From Psychrobacter alimentarius (GTDB lineage Bacteria > Pseudomonadota > Gammaproteobacteria > Pseudomonadales > Moraxellaceae): a stretch of 64,000 nucleotides of DNA. Below the pieces are notes generated by a model. It saw only the letters and a program-made list of their open reading frames with translations, ran no database searches and was not told the DNA's origin. Below are positions 38,220 to 48,268 of the stretch, in pieces. Each line of letters starts with the position of its first letter. The first letter of the stretch is position 1. The stretch covers positions 2,976,001-3,040,000 of the forward strand of contig NZ_CP014945.1 in assembly GCF_001606025.1 (NCBI RefSeq), given 5' to 3'. The translations under genes and the position numbers were made by a program.

Positions 38220-39023
38220 CTAACGGCGCTGTTCGACAATAATAGAATCAATACCATTGTTTTGTAGACGCTGCTGAGCAGTGGTCACTGCCTGACGATT
38301 ATTCATTGGACGTGAAATGACCTGATAAATTGGTAAGCCATTGCCTGTGGTGTTTTTTACCACTCTTGCGTCGACACCCGCCATCAGTACTTGCGCACGG
38401 CGACGATCTGCTTCATCTGCATCACCGAAGCTGTTAATTTGCAAAATGTAGGTAGCAGGCTTAGCTGGTTGCACACTTGCCGTACCAGCACCTGCATTGT
38501 TTGCCCGATTGCTCGTATTATTATTACTGTTGCTATTGGTCGCTGGCGCCTCATCATAAGTCGCATCTTCTTCAACGATAACAATATCGTTGCTACCATT
38601 GCTGGTTGTTGCGTTATTACCACCATTTGGCTCAATTGTCGTACTTTCAGCGATACCAAAATTACCCATATCATCAGGCTGAGTCACAACAACATCCGGC
38701 TCGAAGGCACCCATATTATCTGATTGATCAGTGTTCGTATCGGTGATCTCTTCATCAGGAATGGTAGCCATTTCTTGATTGGGTAAGATATCATAGAACT
38801 CATAATCGCTGTTATCAGTATCTGTATCAACGCGTGGCTGTACCTGCCTGTCAGGATCATTCTCAGCGCTACTATTAGCAGGGCTAAAATCGAATAACGG
38901 TGAAAGGTAGATAAATACCCCGATCATTAACGTCAAAATCGCACCGACAAACATCCATAATAAGCCTGATACGCTACTTGATTTGCGCTTTTCTGTTGCG
39001 CCTTTAGGTTTTTTGGCTAGCAT
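38220..39023 (-). CDS. SPOR domain protein, FtsN-like
   Basis: A 267-residue bitopic membrane protein: short basic cytoplasmic start, one membrane helix (about 20-45), a long Asp/Asn/Thr-rich periplasmic linker, and a C-terminal SPOR domain (about 188-267, starting TYILQINSFGD). SPOR domains bind glycan strands stripped of stem peptides at the division site, and FtsN-type proteins activate septal wall synthesis. It lies 120 bp downstream of argS in the same direction, an order seen in related bacteria. Confidence 0.85.
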   Translation of the reverse strand: MLAKKPKGATEKRKSSSVSGLLWMFVGAILTLMIGVFIYLSPLFDFSPANSSAENDPDRQVQPRVDTDTDNSDYEFYDILPNQEMATIPDEEITDTNTDQSDNMGAFEPDVVVTQPDDMGNFGIAESTTIEPNGGNNATTSNGSNDIVIVEEDATYDEAPATNSNSNNNTSNRANNAGAGTASVQPAKPATYILQINSFGDADEADRRRAQVLMAGVDARVVKNTTGNGLPIYQVISRPMNNRQAVTTAQQRLQNNGIDSIIVEQRR

Positions 39024-39143
39024 GGATCTGGTTCTCCCTACAGAATCTATCTATCATCAATTTATTGCTATCAGCTGTCTATACTCATTCTACATGCTAG
39101 AAAACTATCATATATCAGACAGCTACCACATGTTAGAAAGTTA

Positions 39144-40973
39144 CTACATACTAGACGGTGCAGACAATCCTAACAGCCCCAAGCCATTGGCCAATACTTG
39201 TCTGACTGCCTTGGACAAACGCAAACGTGCCTGCATTAAGTCTAGCTCATCAGCACTTGGCGTTTCACCTGAGGTGACGCTCACTGGCAAGATACGATTG
39301 GTGTCGTACCAGCCGTGGAATAAGGCAGCAAGCTCTTTTAGATAGTTGGTCAAAACGTGTGGCTCGTAGCCTGTCGCGGCACGTAATAACGTCGCCGGAT
39401 ATCCTGCCAACAACTTAATCAGCTCGTCTTCATTGGGCGCGGTCAGCAAGTCCTGATGTGACAAACCAAGCGTATCATCTACCGCAAGACCATGACTTTG
39501 TAGTTTTTCTAACACTCGGCAGACGCGCGCATGTGCATACTGGATATAATAGACTTGGTTGTCTTTGCTTTGTGATTTGGCAAGTTCCAAATCAAAATCA
39601 ATATGTACTTCAGGCTTACGAGCGACATAATAAAAACGTGCCGCATCGTTGCCCACTTCAGCACGCAGATCGCGTAGGGTAACAAATTGACCCGAGCGCG
39701 ACGACATTTGCACTTTTTCACTACCACGCCATAACGCCACAAACTGTACCAGTACTACGTCTAAACGCTCTGCATCGATCCCCAAAGCCAATAGAGCAGC
39801 TTTTACACGTGGGACATAACCATGGTGATCAGCGCCCCAAACGTTGATAACCTTATCAAAACCGCGATCGAACTTGTTTTTGTGATAAGCGATATCAGAG
39901 GCAAAATACGTTGACTGACCATTGGCACGGCGTACCACACGGTCTTTTTCATCGCCAAAATCGGTCGATTTAAACCAGATATTGCCGTCTTTTTCGTATA
40001 GGTAACCTTTTTCATCTAGAACTTGTAGTACTGGCTCAATCTCGCTATCGATAGATCGTTCGCTGAACCAACACTCATAACTCACACCAAAGTCATTTAA
40101 ATCATCTTTGATATCGGCCAAGATACTGCTTAATGCCGCATTTAAAAATAGCTCGTAGCCATCGCCAAGCAGGACTTTGCTACCCGCAATCAAACCGTCG
40201 ATGTGTGCTTCTTTATCGCCTGAGACGACCGTTTTTTCACCATCAGCACTGATCTCAAACTGAGCATCTTCTGGCGCATCCTTGGCAACGTCTGCAAAAC
40301 TATGGACGTAGCTGTCGCCATGTTGCATTTTTAGTGTTTGGGCGATATCACTGACATAGTCACCTTGGTAGCCATTGACTGGGAACGTGATTTGCTGACC
40401 ATTTAACTCTAAATAACGCAAATAGGTACTGGTCGCTAAGATATCCATTTGACGACCCGCGTCATTGACATAATACTCGCGCGTGACATCGTAGCCGATT
40501 GCTTCTAGGAGGTTTGAGACACTCATACCAAACGCAGCACCGCGACCGTGACCGACGTGCAGACTTGACGTTGGATTGGCAGAGACAAACTCAACTTGTA
40601 CCTTTTGACCGTCAAACTGATTACTCAGACCAAAACGTTCCTGTAAAGTAAAGATATCATCTAATACCGAAAACTTGGCTTCCGAGTTTAAAAATACATT
40701 AATAAAACCAGGACCTGCGATTTCTACTTGGCGAATGTCTTGGTTTTCTGGTAGCGCGTTGACGATTTTTTCGGCAAGCTGACGCGGATTGGCTTTGGCA
40801 GCTTTGGCCGCAGTCAGCGCAATATTGCTGGCAAAATCACCATGGCTCAGATCTTTGGTACGCGTGATTTGGCTGTTATTTTGCCAATCATTAGGTAGCG
40901 TACCATCGGCTTGTAACGTTTGAATGGCATCATTGAATAGGGATGCAAGTGTATCAATTTGGGTTTGTGACAT
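39144..40973 (-). CDS. argS: Arginyl-tRNA synthetase
   Basis: Class I synthetase of 609 residues that charges tRNA-Arg. The HIGH motif appears as HVGH (139-142) in NPTSSLHVGHGRG. The KMSKS equivalent is KVQMSSRSG, a degenerate form usual for ArgRS. An N-terminal additional domain and the C-terminal DALR anticodon domain are present. It begins MSQTQIDTL with only a weak GAG upstream. It probably forms a unit with the downstream SPOR gene. Confidence 0.95.
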   Translation of the reverse strand: MSQTQIDTLASLFNDAIQTLQADGTLPNDWQNNSQITRTKDLSHGDFASNIALTAAKAAKANPRQLAEKIVNALPENQDIRQVEIAGPGFINVFLNSEAKFSVLDDIFTLQERFGLSNQFDGQKVQVEFVSANPTSSLHVGHGRGAAFGMSVSNLLEAIGYDVTREYYVNDAGRQMDILATSTYLRYLELNGQQITFPVNGYQGDYVSDIAQTLKMQHGDSYVHSFADVAKDAPEDAQFEISADGEKTVVSGDKEAHIDGLIAGSKVLLGDGYELFLNAALSSILADIKDDLNDFGVSYECWFSERSIDSEIEPVLQVLDEKGYLYEKDGNIWFKSTDFGDEKDRVVRRANGQSTYFASDIAYHKNKFDRGFDKVINVWGADHHGYVPRVKAALLALGIDAERLDVVLVQFVALWRGSEKVQMSSRSGQFVTLRDLRAEVGNDAARFYYVARKPEVHIDFDLELAKSQSKDNQVYYIQYAHARVCRVLEKLQSHGLAVDDTLGLSHQDLLTAPNEDELIKLLAGYPATLLRAATGYEPHVLTNYLKELAALFHGWYDTNRILPVSVTSGETPSADELDLMQARLRLSKAVRQVLANGLGLLGLSAPSSM

Positions 40974-41435
40974 AGGGTTTTGAACTCAGTTAAATAAACA
41001 ACAAAAACAGGGCAAAAATGTGGTGAATGCGAGCAATCGATAACTGCTTATTATAATAGCGACCGATATTGCAGGGGACAAAAAATATAAAAATAAATAA
41101 CCTGTAAATATAGCAATCTTTGCGCGTCATTGCATCATTTGCACCAAAATTAGCACTAAAATCTTACGCTTATGACAAATAGCCTTAATAACCTATCAAA
41201 TAACAAGGAGGGTTTATACTTTTGACTATGTTAAATTCAGTTATATTCTATCTATCGCTTCGTATTGCAAGTAAATACTAAATAACTGGCTAGGCCAATT
41301 GTAACGTTCCTGTTTTTCGATACTGAGCAGTCGTTTATACCTACCTGCTTCCGCGTTATAATAGTGGTTTGTACTGCGCTTCTAAACCAGATAAATCCTA
41401 GAAGACGCGTTACTACTTTTTTATAGGATTACGCT
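40974..41435. other. Intergenic region, argS / DUF2788 gene
   Basis: No gene seen. A TATAAT at 41357-41362, 74 bp before the DUF2788 start, is a reasonable -10; its -35 is weak (TTTATA region near 41334). Confidence 0.45.
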
Positions 41436-41654
41436 ATGTTTGCTATTGCTGCCAGTACTATTACCAGTTGGGGCTTGTACGTTTTATTGCCGATATTCAT
41501 CGCTTTTTTATTCTTTATCATGTGGGACATCTCCAAAACATCTGAAGCTGGTCGTGCTGGTACTTTTTGGATATTTGTCGCATTGGGCGCAGGCTCTGTC
41601 GGTTTTATACTTAAGATAATAATGGAAGTGGCTTTCAAAAGATGGCTAATATAA
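41436..41654 (+). CDS. DUF2788 small membrane protein
   Basis: A 72-residue protein with two membrane helices (about 10-30 and 42-62) joined by a loop with WDISKTSEAGRAGTF, a pattern of DUF2788. Function unknown. AGGATTACGCT before the ATG supports translation. It converges with the DUF1176 gene. Confidence 0.8.
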   Translation: MFAIAASTITSWGLYVLLPIFIAFLFFIMWDISKTSEAGRAGTFWIFVALGAGSVGFILKIIMEVAFKRWLI

Positions 41655-41711
41655 CTTGTCTTTTTTTATTTTACTCTGTCAGCGTCGTATCTGTTTATAT
41701 TAAAGTCGACT

Positions 41712-42848
41712 TTATTGAGTGTCATCCACTTTGTTTGTAATCTCGCTTACGTAGGTTGGCAAATCCCACGCGCCACCAGCAAAGCCGCGACACATTCCTG
41801 TACTCGTCTCTTCGCTTTTGGTAAATGTTTTACCATCCCAAATCCATGTCGCATGATTCCAGCAATCACCGATGCCGCGGTCTTTATTAGCTGCCCAGAT
41901 TTCACCTGCCTCATACTCATTGCCTGCTGTCGTGATAAGCATAGGATTGCTAGGTTTTTCGTTATTAATAAGCCAATAACCAGTGCTCGAGTTATAAGGA
42001 CCGGACCAACAGAGATGGCTGGCTAACGTATGGGTGGCGTCTACGGGTGTAAATTCCCAGTCTAGTCTATCAGTGCCATACTCTGACATCCGTTGATACG
42101 CTTCGGTTTTTGGATTAACCAGCTCACAAGCACCCATCGCATTTCCAGCGCCTGTGAGCTGCTCAGAATCAATATCGACCCACTTGTTTATATTTTGCTG
42201 AAAGTATTTAAGTTTTGATGGGGCTAGTGCATTGCTATCCTTTGCTGAATACGCAAATGCTTTTTTGATGTTGGGTTTTGGTTTAGCCGCTTTAGGGGTT
42301 TGTCGATTGCGATTATTTTTACTGACCAGTGCTATTGGTGTTCCTACTCGACCCTGCACGTCATCGAGCTTAAGCAATACTGCCGACATCCCTTTGTCAC
42401 TGATATACCATTGCTTGTCATCCGCTCTGATCTCTATCTTGGTTGCGACACGAGCATGGTTGATCAGTGCCTGCGTTTGCTTGGTGGATAAATCATATAT
42501 TGGAGAGTCTTTTGCAGCTGGCTGTAAAGTCCCATAATTTTTACCATTTAACCAAAGCTCAGCATGATCAAAGCTATCCTCTGAAGATTCTAATATAAAT
42601 TGAACCTGCACTGTTGGCAGGGCTACTTTTGGCAATACTGTAAGCAATATCGAGGCTGGCGTATCTAATTGACTCTCATCTGCATACCCTGCTGCGCGGC
42701 AAGTCAATGTATTATCACAAACCACTTGCCAATCGTCCTGTACAAAGCCCCAGCCTTCAGACGGTGTCCCATAGGCAGCATGAGCTGATATGGACGTTAA
42801 TGGCAGAACACCCATCATAGTGCTGAGTAAAATCGTTAATTTTTTCAC
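41712..42848 (-). CDS. DUF1176 secreted protein
   Basis: A 378-residue protein with a Sec signal peptide (about 1-24, ending AHA). It fits DUF1176: WQVVCDNTLTCRAAGY near the start of the mature part, then strand-rich sequence and a C-terminal GDCWNHATWIWDGKTF region. Paired cysteines suggest periplasmic disulfides. Function unknown. It begins 32 bp after cmoB, so the two are probably co-transcribed. Confidence 0.83.
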   Translation of the reverse strand: MKKLTILLSTMMGVLPLTSISAHAAYGTPSEGWGFVQDDWQVVCDNTLTCRAAGYADESQLDTPASILLTVLPKVALPTVQVQFILESSEDSFDHAELWLNGKNYGTLQPAAKDSPIYDLSTKQTQALINHARVATKIEIRADDKQWYISDKGMSAVLLKLDDVQGRVGTPIALVSKNNRNRQTPKAAKPKPNIKKAFAYSAKDSNALAPSKLKYFQQNINKWVDIDSEQLTGAGNAMGACELVNPKTEAYQRMSEYGTDRLDWEFTPVDATHTLASHLCWSGPYNSSTGYWLINNEKPSNPMLITTAGNEYEAGEIWAANKDRGIGDCWNHATWIWDGKTFTKSEETSTGMCRGFAGGAWDLPTYVSEITNKVDDTQ

Positions 42849-42880
42849 TGTCCATTCTCCTTATGATAGGTCAGTACGTG

Positions 42881-43915
42881 CTATTTTTTGGCAATTAAGG
42901 TTGCGCGCATCGGAGCAGGATAGCCTTCGATTGTCTTTGTGAAGTCATTGGGATCTAAAAAATCTGCTAACGAATGATAGGTCATCCATTCGGTTTGACG
43001 CTGCTCTTCCACAGACGTTACCGCCACATCAACACAGCGCACGTCTGAGAACCCTACCTTTTCTAACCAACCGATTAACGCTGCGACTGAGGGTAAAAAA
43101 TACACGTTGTTCATCTGAGCATAACGATCATGTGGCACCAGTACGGTATTGGCATCGCCTTCGATGACCAACGTCTCAAGTACCAACTCACCCCCTTTGA
43201 CAAGTTGTCCTCTTAGCTGCTGTAAATGCTCAAAGGGCGACTGACGATGATAGAGCACACCCATACTAAATACAGTATCAAATAACTGGCTGTGCTCTGG
43301 TAATGCTTCTAGTGGTACAGGAATATAATGGGTACGGTAGCGGCCAGTCTCATGAGCATCAGCACTACCGACAAAATGCCTAATCGCCATGAACTGATGA
43401 TAAAACAAGCAAGACGGATCGATAATGATGACCATGTCCGCCCCAGCACCAGCCATGCGCCAGCCGTGATAACCAGAGCCGCCGCCCACGTCTAATACAC
43501 GACGACCGTCAAGCCTACCAAAATGCGGCGCAACTCGTTGCCATTTCCAATCACTATGCCACTCGGTATCAATCTTTATCGCCGATTCATCATTACCAAT
43601 CTGAAAAGGGCCTTTGCGCCACGGCATCAGCTGCTTTAATAACGCTATCGTTTGTTTATGCTGAGATTGATTAAGACTTGCGTCAATCGTCAATGTATCA
43701 CTATTGAGATCGACGTGATTGACGGTCAACTTTGGTAAACGTGCCACTGACGCTTGATAAGCAGGGGCATGCGCGTAGTTGGCTTTGTCTTTGATAGCAT
43801 TTAACCATGTGGGTAATCGCGTCAGCCATTCATAAGCGCTCGGCTGCTGCTGGGCCAGTTCTAATAGGGTTAAATACAGTTCGCGTTCGGCGTGCGTGAT
43901 CGTGTCGTTGAGCAT
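42881..43915 (-). CDS. cmoB: tRNA U34 carboxymethyltransferase CmoB
   Basis: Transfers the carboxymethyl group of carboxy-SAM to 5-hydroxyuridine at tRNA position 34, giving cmo5U, which widens wobble decoding. The 344-residue protein has the family block LMPWRKGPF near residue 100, TEWHSDWKWQR, and the SAM-type loop DVGGGSGYHGWRM. Its partner cmoA is on the same strand upstream but is separated from it by a 2.4-kb foreign-looking gene instead of being adjacent. Confidence 0.95.
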   Translation of the reverse strand: MLNDTITHAERELYLTLLELAQQQPSAYEWLTRLPTWLNAIKDKANYAHAPAYQASVARLPKLTVNHVDLNSDTLTIDASLNQSQHKQTIALLKQLMPWRKGPFQIGNDESAIKIDTEWHSDWKWQRVAPHFGRLDGRRVLDVGGGSGYHGWRMAGAGADMVIIIDPSCLFYHQFMAIRHFVGSADAHETGRYRTHYIPVPLEALPEHSQLFDTVFSMGVLYHRQSPFEHLQQLRGQLVKGGELVLETLVIEGDANTVLVPHDRYAQMNNVYFLPSVAALIGWLEKVGFSDVRCVDVAVTSVEEQRQTEWMTYHSLADFLDPNDFTKTIEGYPAPMRATLIAKK

Positions 43916-44109
43916 AAAAGCAGATTACCGTATTGATTGTTATTTAAATGAATAAAATTAAAAGAGTTAGAACAAAAGAGGATGAGCCTCAAAGTGGGAG
44001 TGCTTTAAAGGTGAGAAAATATGCGTGGCGCTGCTCGATGTTATTTAAAACCTTATTGGCGCCTTTTCCCCTGCTTAGTTAGATAAACTATGGCGCAACT
44101 GATCTTAAT

Positions 44110-46497
44110 TTATAGCTTAATATTATAAAGCCCTTCATAGTAAGAGGGCATATTTAAATACAGCTCCTGAGTAGCATATGCTAAAGTTTCTAAATTATCG
44201 GAATGTATTCTTCTTTTTTTGGCAAGTTCTGCATACTTTCCACCTTCGTCCTCCCATACGTTTGTAAGTCTCTCAAGACCACCCATAAATAACTCTAAAC
44301 CAGTTAAAATCATAACGTAGGCTCTAACTTCTTTATTTTTATTATCATAACCACGTCCCCAGTCAGCTAACTTCCTTAATCGCTGAACTTCATCCACCGA
44401 AAACTCGTCAAAACTTTTCATCGTTGCAAAAACCAAAATTGACTTAGGAAATGTTTCTGCTAGAAGTTTCATTTTTTGAATATCAGAATCTTTAAAGGCG
44501 TCTTTTGCAAAGCTCTTTGCTTCTCCAAAAACAATATTAGTAGGTTTATTTAAACCTACAATTTTTTCTCTTTGTGCCCACAAGATAAAATCGGCTTCTG
44601 CTTTTTCTCCAGACTGAAGCGTTAGTTCCTGTCCACTAGACCATGTAATATTAAGCATATGAGAATAGCTAACCTTTCTAACGAAAAAATGAATCGCTAA
44701 TGAAGCAGCATATCCACCTCTGGCGTAATCAGGTAAAGCAAAAGCACCAACCACTCTATATGACCATCTTGATAAGCTTGAATTAGAAGGATCCAAAATA
44801 GGAAAATTGAAAAACTTCAAGCATCTGTTACATGATAGTTCATAATTTAAGTTATTGATCTCGTACCAATTCCAACTATCACATTTAGAACATTTTAACT
44901 CTAAACCAAGCTGTACAATTTTTTGCGAAACCAGTCGACTTGCTGGCTTTTTATTATTTTTCGTATTAATCCTATTTTTAAATTCTTCCGCATGCATGCT
45001 CCTCGTTAACGGTTTATTGGTCATATCATTGAGTCGTTCAACAATATTTTTATTTGCCAAACTAGATAACTGAGGAACACCACCAATTGTTTCAATGATT
45101 TGTTGAACGGATTTTCCAGCATCGGATACAGTTGCTTTAATCTCATATTTACTTAACCATTGGTTAATAGCTTCTGTACCATTATGTAAATTCCAGTATT
45201 GTCGATTAATACTTTCAGGAAATATAGTTAAGCCTTCAGTTGTAGGAAGTAAGAAATCTCTATGATAATTGAATTTTGGAAAAACAGGGTTTCTGTAATT
45301 AGTAGGAAAGCATGTCAGTGTCCGACTTTGATTTCCCCAGTCTTTAATATTTATCACGTTTGCCCAAAGCGGCTTATGATGATATTTTTTCTTTATGAAA
45401 TCAGGAGCTATCGTATCAAATTGAATTTGTGGCTTCTCATACTCATATGTTAAAGCAATATCTCTATTAACTTGCTCGAAAATTAATATCGACCTTTGTA
45501 ACTCCATAGGATTGTCAGATTTATCAACTCTAATATCTGGATACCAAAACTGTAGTATGGTCTTATTCTCGTTACCAGAGAGATATTTGTTATAAATTTC
45601 ACTACCTTTATCTTCGGAAATGGAACGAGAGAACATGATAGTTGTTCTGAAAAAGTATTCTTCTTGATGCGGACGCGCACGATAGTTATCAGATATGAAC
45701 TCATTACAGAAGTCTGCTAGCTTTGCTATCCACTGCATAGGTATAGCAACAATATTCTTATAGATAATACGTAAGTTCCAATAATCGATTAGATCTCTAG
45801 GAGCTTCTAAGTCAAATATGAATAATCTTGCATCAGGCGATGATTGATGATATTGAATATCTATATCTGCATGAGTGGCATCAAGTGGTGAAAGGTTACT
45901 GCCCTGATATAGTTCTATTAATGAAATATCATTCAGCTCTACTTTTTTCGGATCAAAAACATCTATAAAACCTTCTTCGAAAAAACATAATTCAGGTGAC
46001 TTACTAAATGAACCGAAAATACAAGATGTAAATAATTGATTCTTCTTATTCTCTGAAATGACATTTACAATATTTACTTTATGACGTCTTTCGAACTGAT
46101 ACTTCTTTTCGTAAAGATCTACGTATAAGTCATATACTGTAAGCCCATACTTATCATCTAATCCGTGTTCATCAACACTAAGCAAATCATCAACTTGTAA
46201 AACCCTCTCTTTATCAAAAACAAAGTCTTTTGTCATACTTTCTTCTGTTTCGACAATAAAATCAGGTTCAAAAAAGTCAAGATAATCATTCAATATTTTC
46301 GTTGCGTTGTATGTCTTATGGTCGCTTCCCCACCACTTAGGTACTCTTTTGAAATATGGAACTATAGGATTATATTTTCCACCCCATAACAGCGTATTTA
46401 TCTGAAACACTTTTTCTAGATTTTTCTTATCGTTAGGTTTTACAAGAAATAAGAATCTTATAGGTCTAAGTTTAATATCTAATCGAATCTCATCCAT
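44110..46497 (-). CDS. Putative nuclease: zinc ribbon plus PD-(D/E)xK-like domain, possible defence gene
   Basis: A 795-residue protein of no family I can name. Seen: an N-terminal region (about 1-100) with RFLFLVKPNDK and INTLLWGGKYNPIVP; a long middle without motifs; a zinc ribbon with C536, C539, C556 and C559; and near the C-terminus a nuclease-like pattern, D636 in EADFILW followed by E659-x-K661 in VFGEAKSF, then a helix and an LVFATM strand. This fits the PD-(D/E)xK fold. It is visibly more A+T-rich than its neighbours and splits cmoA from cmoB, so it was probably acquired. No methylase or second gene accompanies it. A stand-alone anti-phage role is inference. Confidence 0.7.
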   Translation of the reverse strand: MDEIRLDIKLRPIRFLFLVKPNDKKNLEKVFQINTLLWGGKYNPIVPYFKRVPKWWGSDHKTYNATKILNDYLDFFEPDFIVETEESMTKDFVFDKERVLQVDDLLSVDEHGLDDKYGLTVYDLYVDLYEKKYQFERRHKVNIVNVISENKKNQLFTSCIFGSFSKSPELCFFEEGFIDVFDPKKVELNDISLIELYQGSNLSPLDATHADIDIQYHQSSPDARLFIFDLEAPRDLIDYWNLRIIYKNIVAIPMQWIAKLADFCNEFISDNYRARPHQEEYFFRTTIMFSRSISEDKGSEIYNKYLSGNENKTILQFWYPDIRVDKSDNPMELQRSILIFEQVNRDIALTYEYEKPQIQFDTIAPDFIKKKYHHKPLWANVINIKDWGNQSRTLTCFPTNYRNPVFPKFNYHRDFLLPTTEGLTIFPESINRQYWNLHNGTEAINQWLSKYEIKATVSDAGKSVQQIIETIGGVPQLSSLANKNIVERLNDMTNKPLTRSMHAEEFKNRINTKNNKKPASRLVSQKIVQLGLELKCSKCDSWNWYEINNLNYELSCNRCLKFFNFPILDPSNSSLSRWSYRVVGAFALPDYARGGYAASLAIHFFVRKVSYSHMLNITWSSGQELTLQSGEKAEADFILWAQREKIVGLNKPTNIVFGEAKSFAKDAFKDSDIQKMKLLAETFPKSILVFATMKSFDEFSVDEVQRLRKLADWGRGYDNKNKEVRAYVMILTGLELFMGGLERLTNVWEDEGGKYAELAKKRRIHSDNLETLAYATQELYLNMPSYYEGLYNIKL

Positions 46498-46614
46498 AAT
46501 TTCAACTCAGTAACCAAGTAGAGTGCGCCAAGCCAAGCGCACCGATAAAATAAGTATCTATTCAGATTAATACAATAAAAGTAAGATCAGCTTCTATTGT
46601 TTATTCAAACAACC

Positions 46615-47385
46615 TTACTTAAACGCCACAATTGAGACAAAGTTTAAAAACTGAAACCACGTTAGGTGACGTTTAAAGCCAACTTGATCTAACCGTGCAT
46701 GATGCTCATCTAGCGTATCCGTAATCAGCACATTTTCTAACGCATTGCGTTTACCGCTGATTTCCATCTCGGTATAGCCATTGGCGCGTTTAAAATCATA
46801 ATAACGCTCAACCAACCATGCATCATACTGCTCATCAAAGGCATGCGTTTTTTCGGTCAACACCAATATACCGCCTTCGCTCAGCGCCGTATGTATCTTC
46901 TCTAACACCGCGACTCTATCGGCTGCTGGCAAAAACTGTAGCGTTAAATTTAAAATCACCATGTCGCACGGCTCAAGCTCAACGTCACGAATATCCGCGG
47001 TGATGACTTCGATATCATGCTCAGGATAATTGTCACTCAATAACGTCGTGGCTTCGGTCGTCATTGCGGGCGAAATATCAATCGCTTTGATTTGCAAATC
47101 TTGCGGATCAAACTCACCAGATAGCGTCATACTGGCAGCGCCTAATGAACAACCCAAATCATAAACACGGCTGACACGCTGACCACTGTCGCTTTGTTGG
47201 CGATACTTGCAGTGACGGCGGGCAAATATGGGCAGCATGGCCAATACCTGACCGTAACCAGGAACACTACGGCGAATCATATCAGGAAAACATGCCACCA
47301 CTTGCTCATCGAAGGAAAAGCGCGCCGCTTTATCTAATGGCGTGGTGAATAGGATGTCGTGTTTAGTAGGATCAGGTTGGCTCAT
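46615..47385 (-). CDS. cmoA: Carboxy-S-adenosyl-L-methionine synthase CmoA
   Basis: Makes carboxy-SAM from SAM and prephenate for use by CmoB. The 256-residue protein shows DILFTTPL at the start, the SAM-binding loop [19 protein letters not shown] and [10 protein letters not shown]. Conserved Arg residues that bind the carboxylate are expected near the C-terminus. No ribosome site problem noted. It is the first of three minus-strand genes (cmoA, nuclease, cmoB). Confidence 0.94.
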   Translation of the reverse strand: MSQPDPTKHDILFTTPLDKAARFSFDEQVVACFPDMIRRSVPGYGQVLAMLPIFARRHCKYRQQSDSGQRVSRVYDLGCSLGAASMTLSGEFDPQDLQIKAIDISPAMTTEATTLLSDNYPEHDIEVITADIRDVELEPCDMVILNLTLQFLPAADRVAVLEKIHTALSEGGILVLTEKTHAFDEQYDAWLVERYYDFKRANGYTEMEISGKRNALENVLITDTLDEHHARLDQVGFKRHLTWFQFLNFVSIVAFK

Positions 47386-47609
47386 GAGGCGACTCGTTTT
47401 TTGATAATAAAGCTTACATTAGAATATAGTTGTGTGTTTTGCCAAATCCGTCAATCAAGAGTAGGCGAACGTAGCAAAAGCCCATTATAACATTACTGTT
47501 TGTTACTTATCGCGACTAGATGCCCTGCTAAGCTAAATGCGTATTGCTGAGTGATTAGTTAATGAGTGACTGGCACTTGGCTCATACTTATAAAAATAAG
47601 GAAAAAATT

Positions 47610-48131
47610 ATGCAAACCATCGTATTAGGCGGCGGCTGCTTTTGGTGCACCGAGTCGGTATTTTTATCTATAAAAGGCGTACAGTCTGTCATATCTGGCT
47701 ATATGGGCGGCGATGCGGTTTCTGCCAACTATAAAGATGTCTGTAGTGGCAATACTGGACACGTCGAAGTCATCAAAGTCGAATTTGATGAGTCTGTTGT
47801 GCCATTAGAAGTAATCCTTGATGTTTTCTTTGCGACCCATGATCCCACCACAATGGATCGTCAAGGCAATGATGTCGGTAGCCAATATCGTAGCGTGGTG
47901 TTTTACACAGACGAAGATCAGAAACCAACGGTTGACCGTACTATCAATAAACTGCGCGATATGGGTCTTAATATCGTCACAGAAGTCCATCCTGCGATTG
48001 AGTTTTTTGAAGCAGAAGACGAACATCAAGACTTTTTTAACAGGAATCCAGGCCAAGCGTATTGCAACTTTGCGATACCGCCAAAGCTTGCCAAACTGCG
48101 TAAAGAGTTTAGTCAGTATATGACAAGTTAA
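47610..48131 (+). CDS. msrA: Peptide methionine-S-sulfoxide reductase MsrA
   Basis: Reduces methionine-S-sulfoxide in proteins and free methionine. Catalytic Cys10 lies in GGGCFWC, followed by GYMGG, GHVEVIKVEF and the DPTTMDRQGNDVG/QYRS blocks. At 173 residues it is the short cytoplasmic form. ATG 47610 has AAGGAAA upstream; the open frame starts 16 codons earlier. Confidence 0.94.
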   Translation: MQTIVLGGGCFWCTESVFLSIKGVQSVISGYMGGDAVSANYKDVCSGNTGHVEVIKVEFDESVVPLEVILDVFFATHDPTTMDRQGNDVGSQYRSVVFYTDEDQKPTVDRTINKLRDMGLNIVTEVHPAIEFFEAEDEHQDFFNRNPGQAYCNFAIPPKLAKLRKEFSQYMTS

Positions 48132-48161
48132 ATGAGTGATTAAAAAATCATGTTCGATACT

Positions 48162-48197
48162 AGCCAAACGCTTAGACAATAGGTGTTTGGCTTTTTA
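48162..48197 (+). terminator. Terminator after msrA
   Basis: AGCCAAACGC/GTGTTTGGCT stem with one G-U pair and an 11-nt loop, then a T-run. Confidence 0.8.
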
Positions 48198-48268
48198 TTG
48201 GGTTCAGCACTCTCAAATAAGACGTTATTATAAAGATATCAACAGATAACTATAGGTAGGCGTAAATT

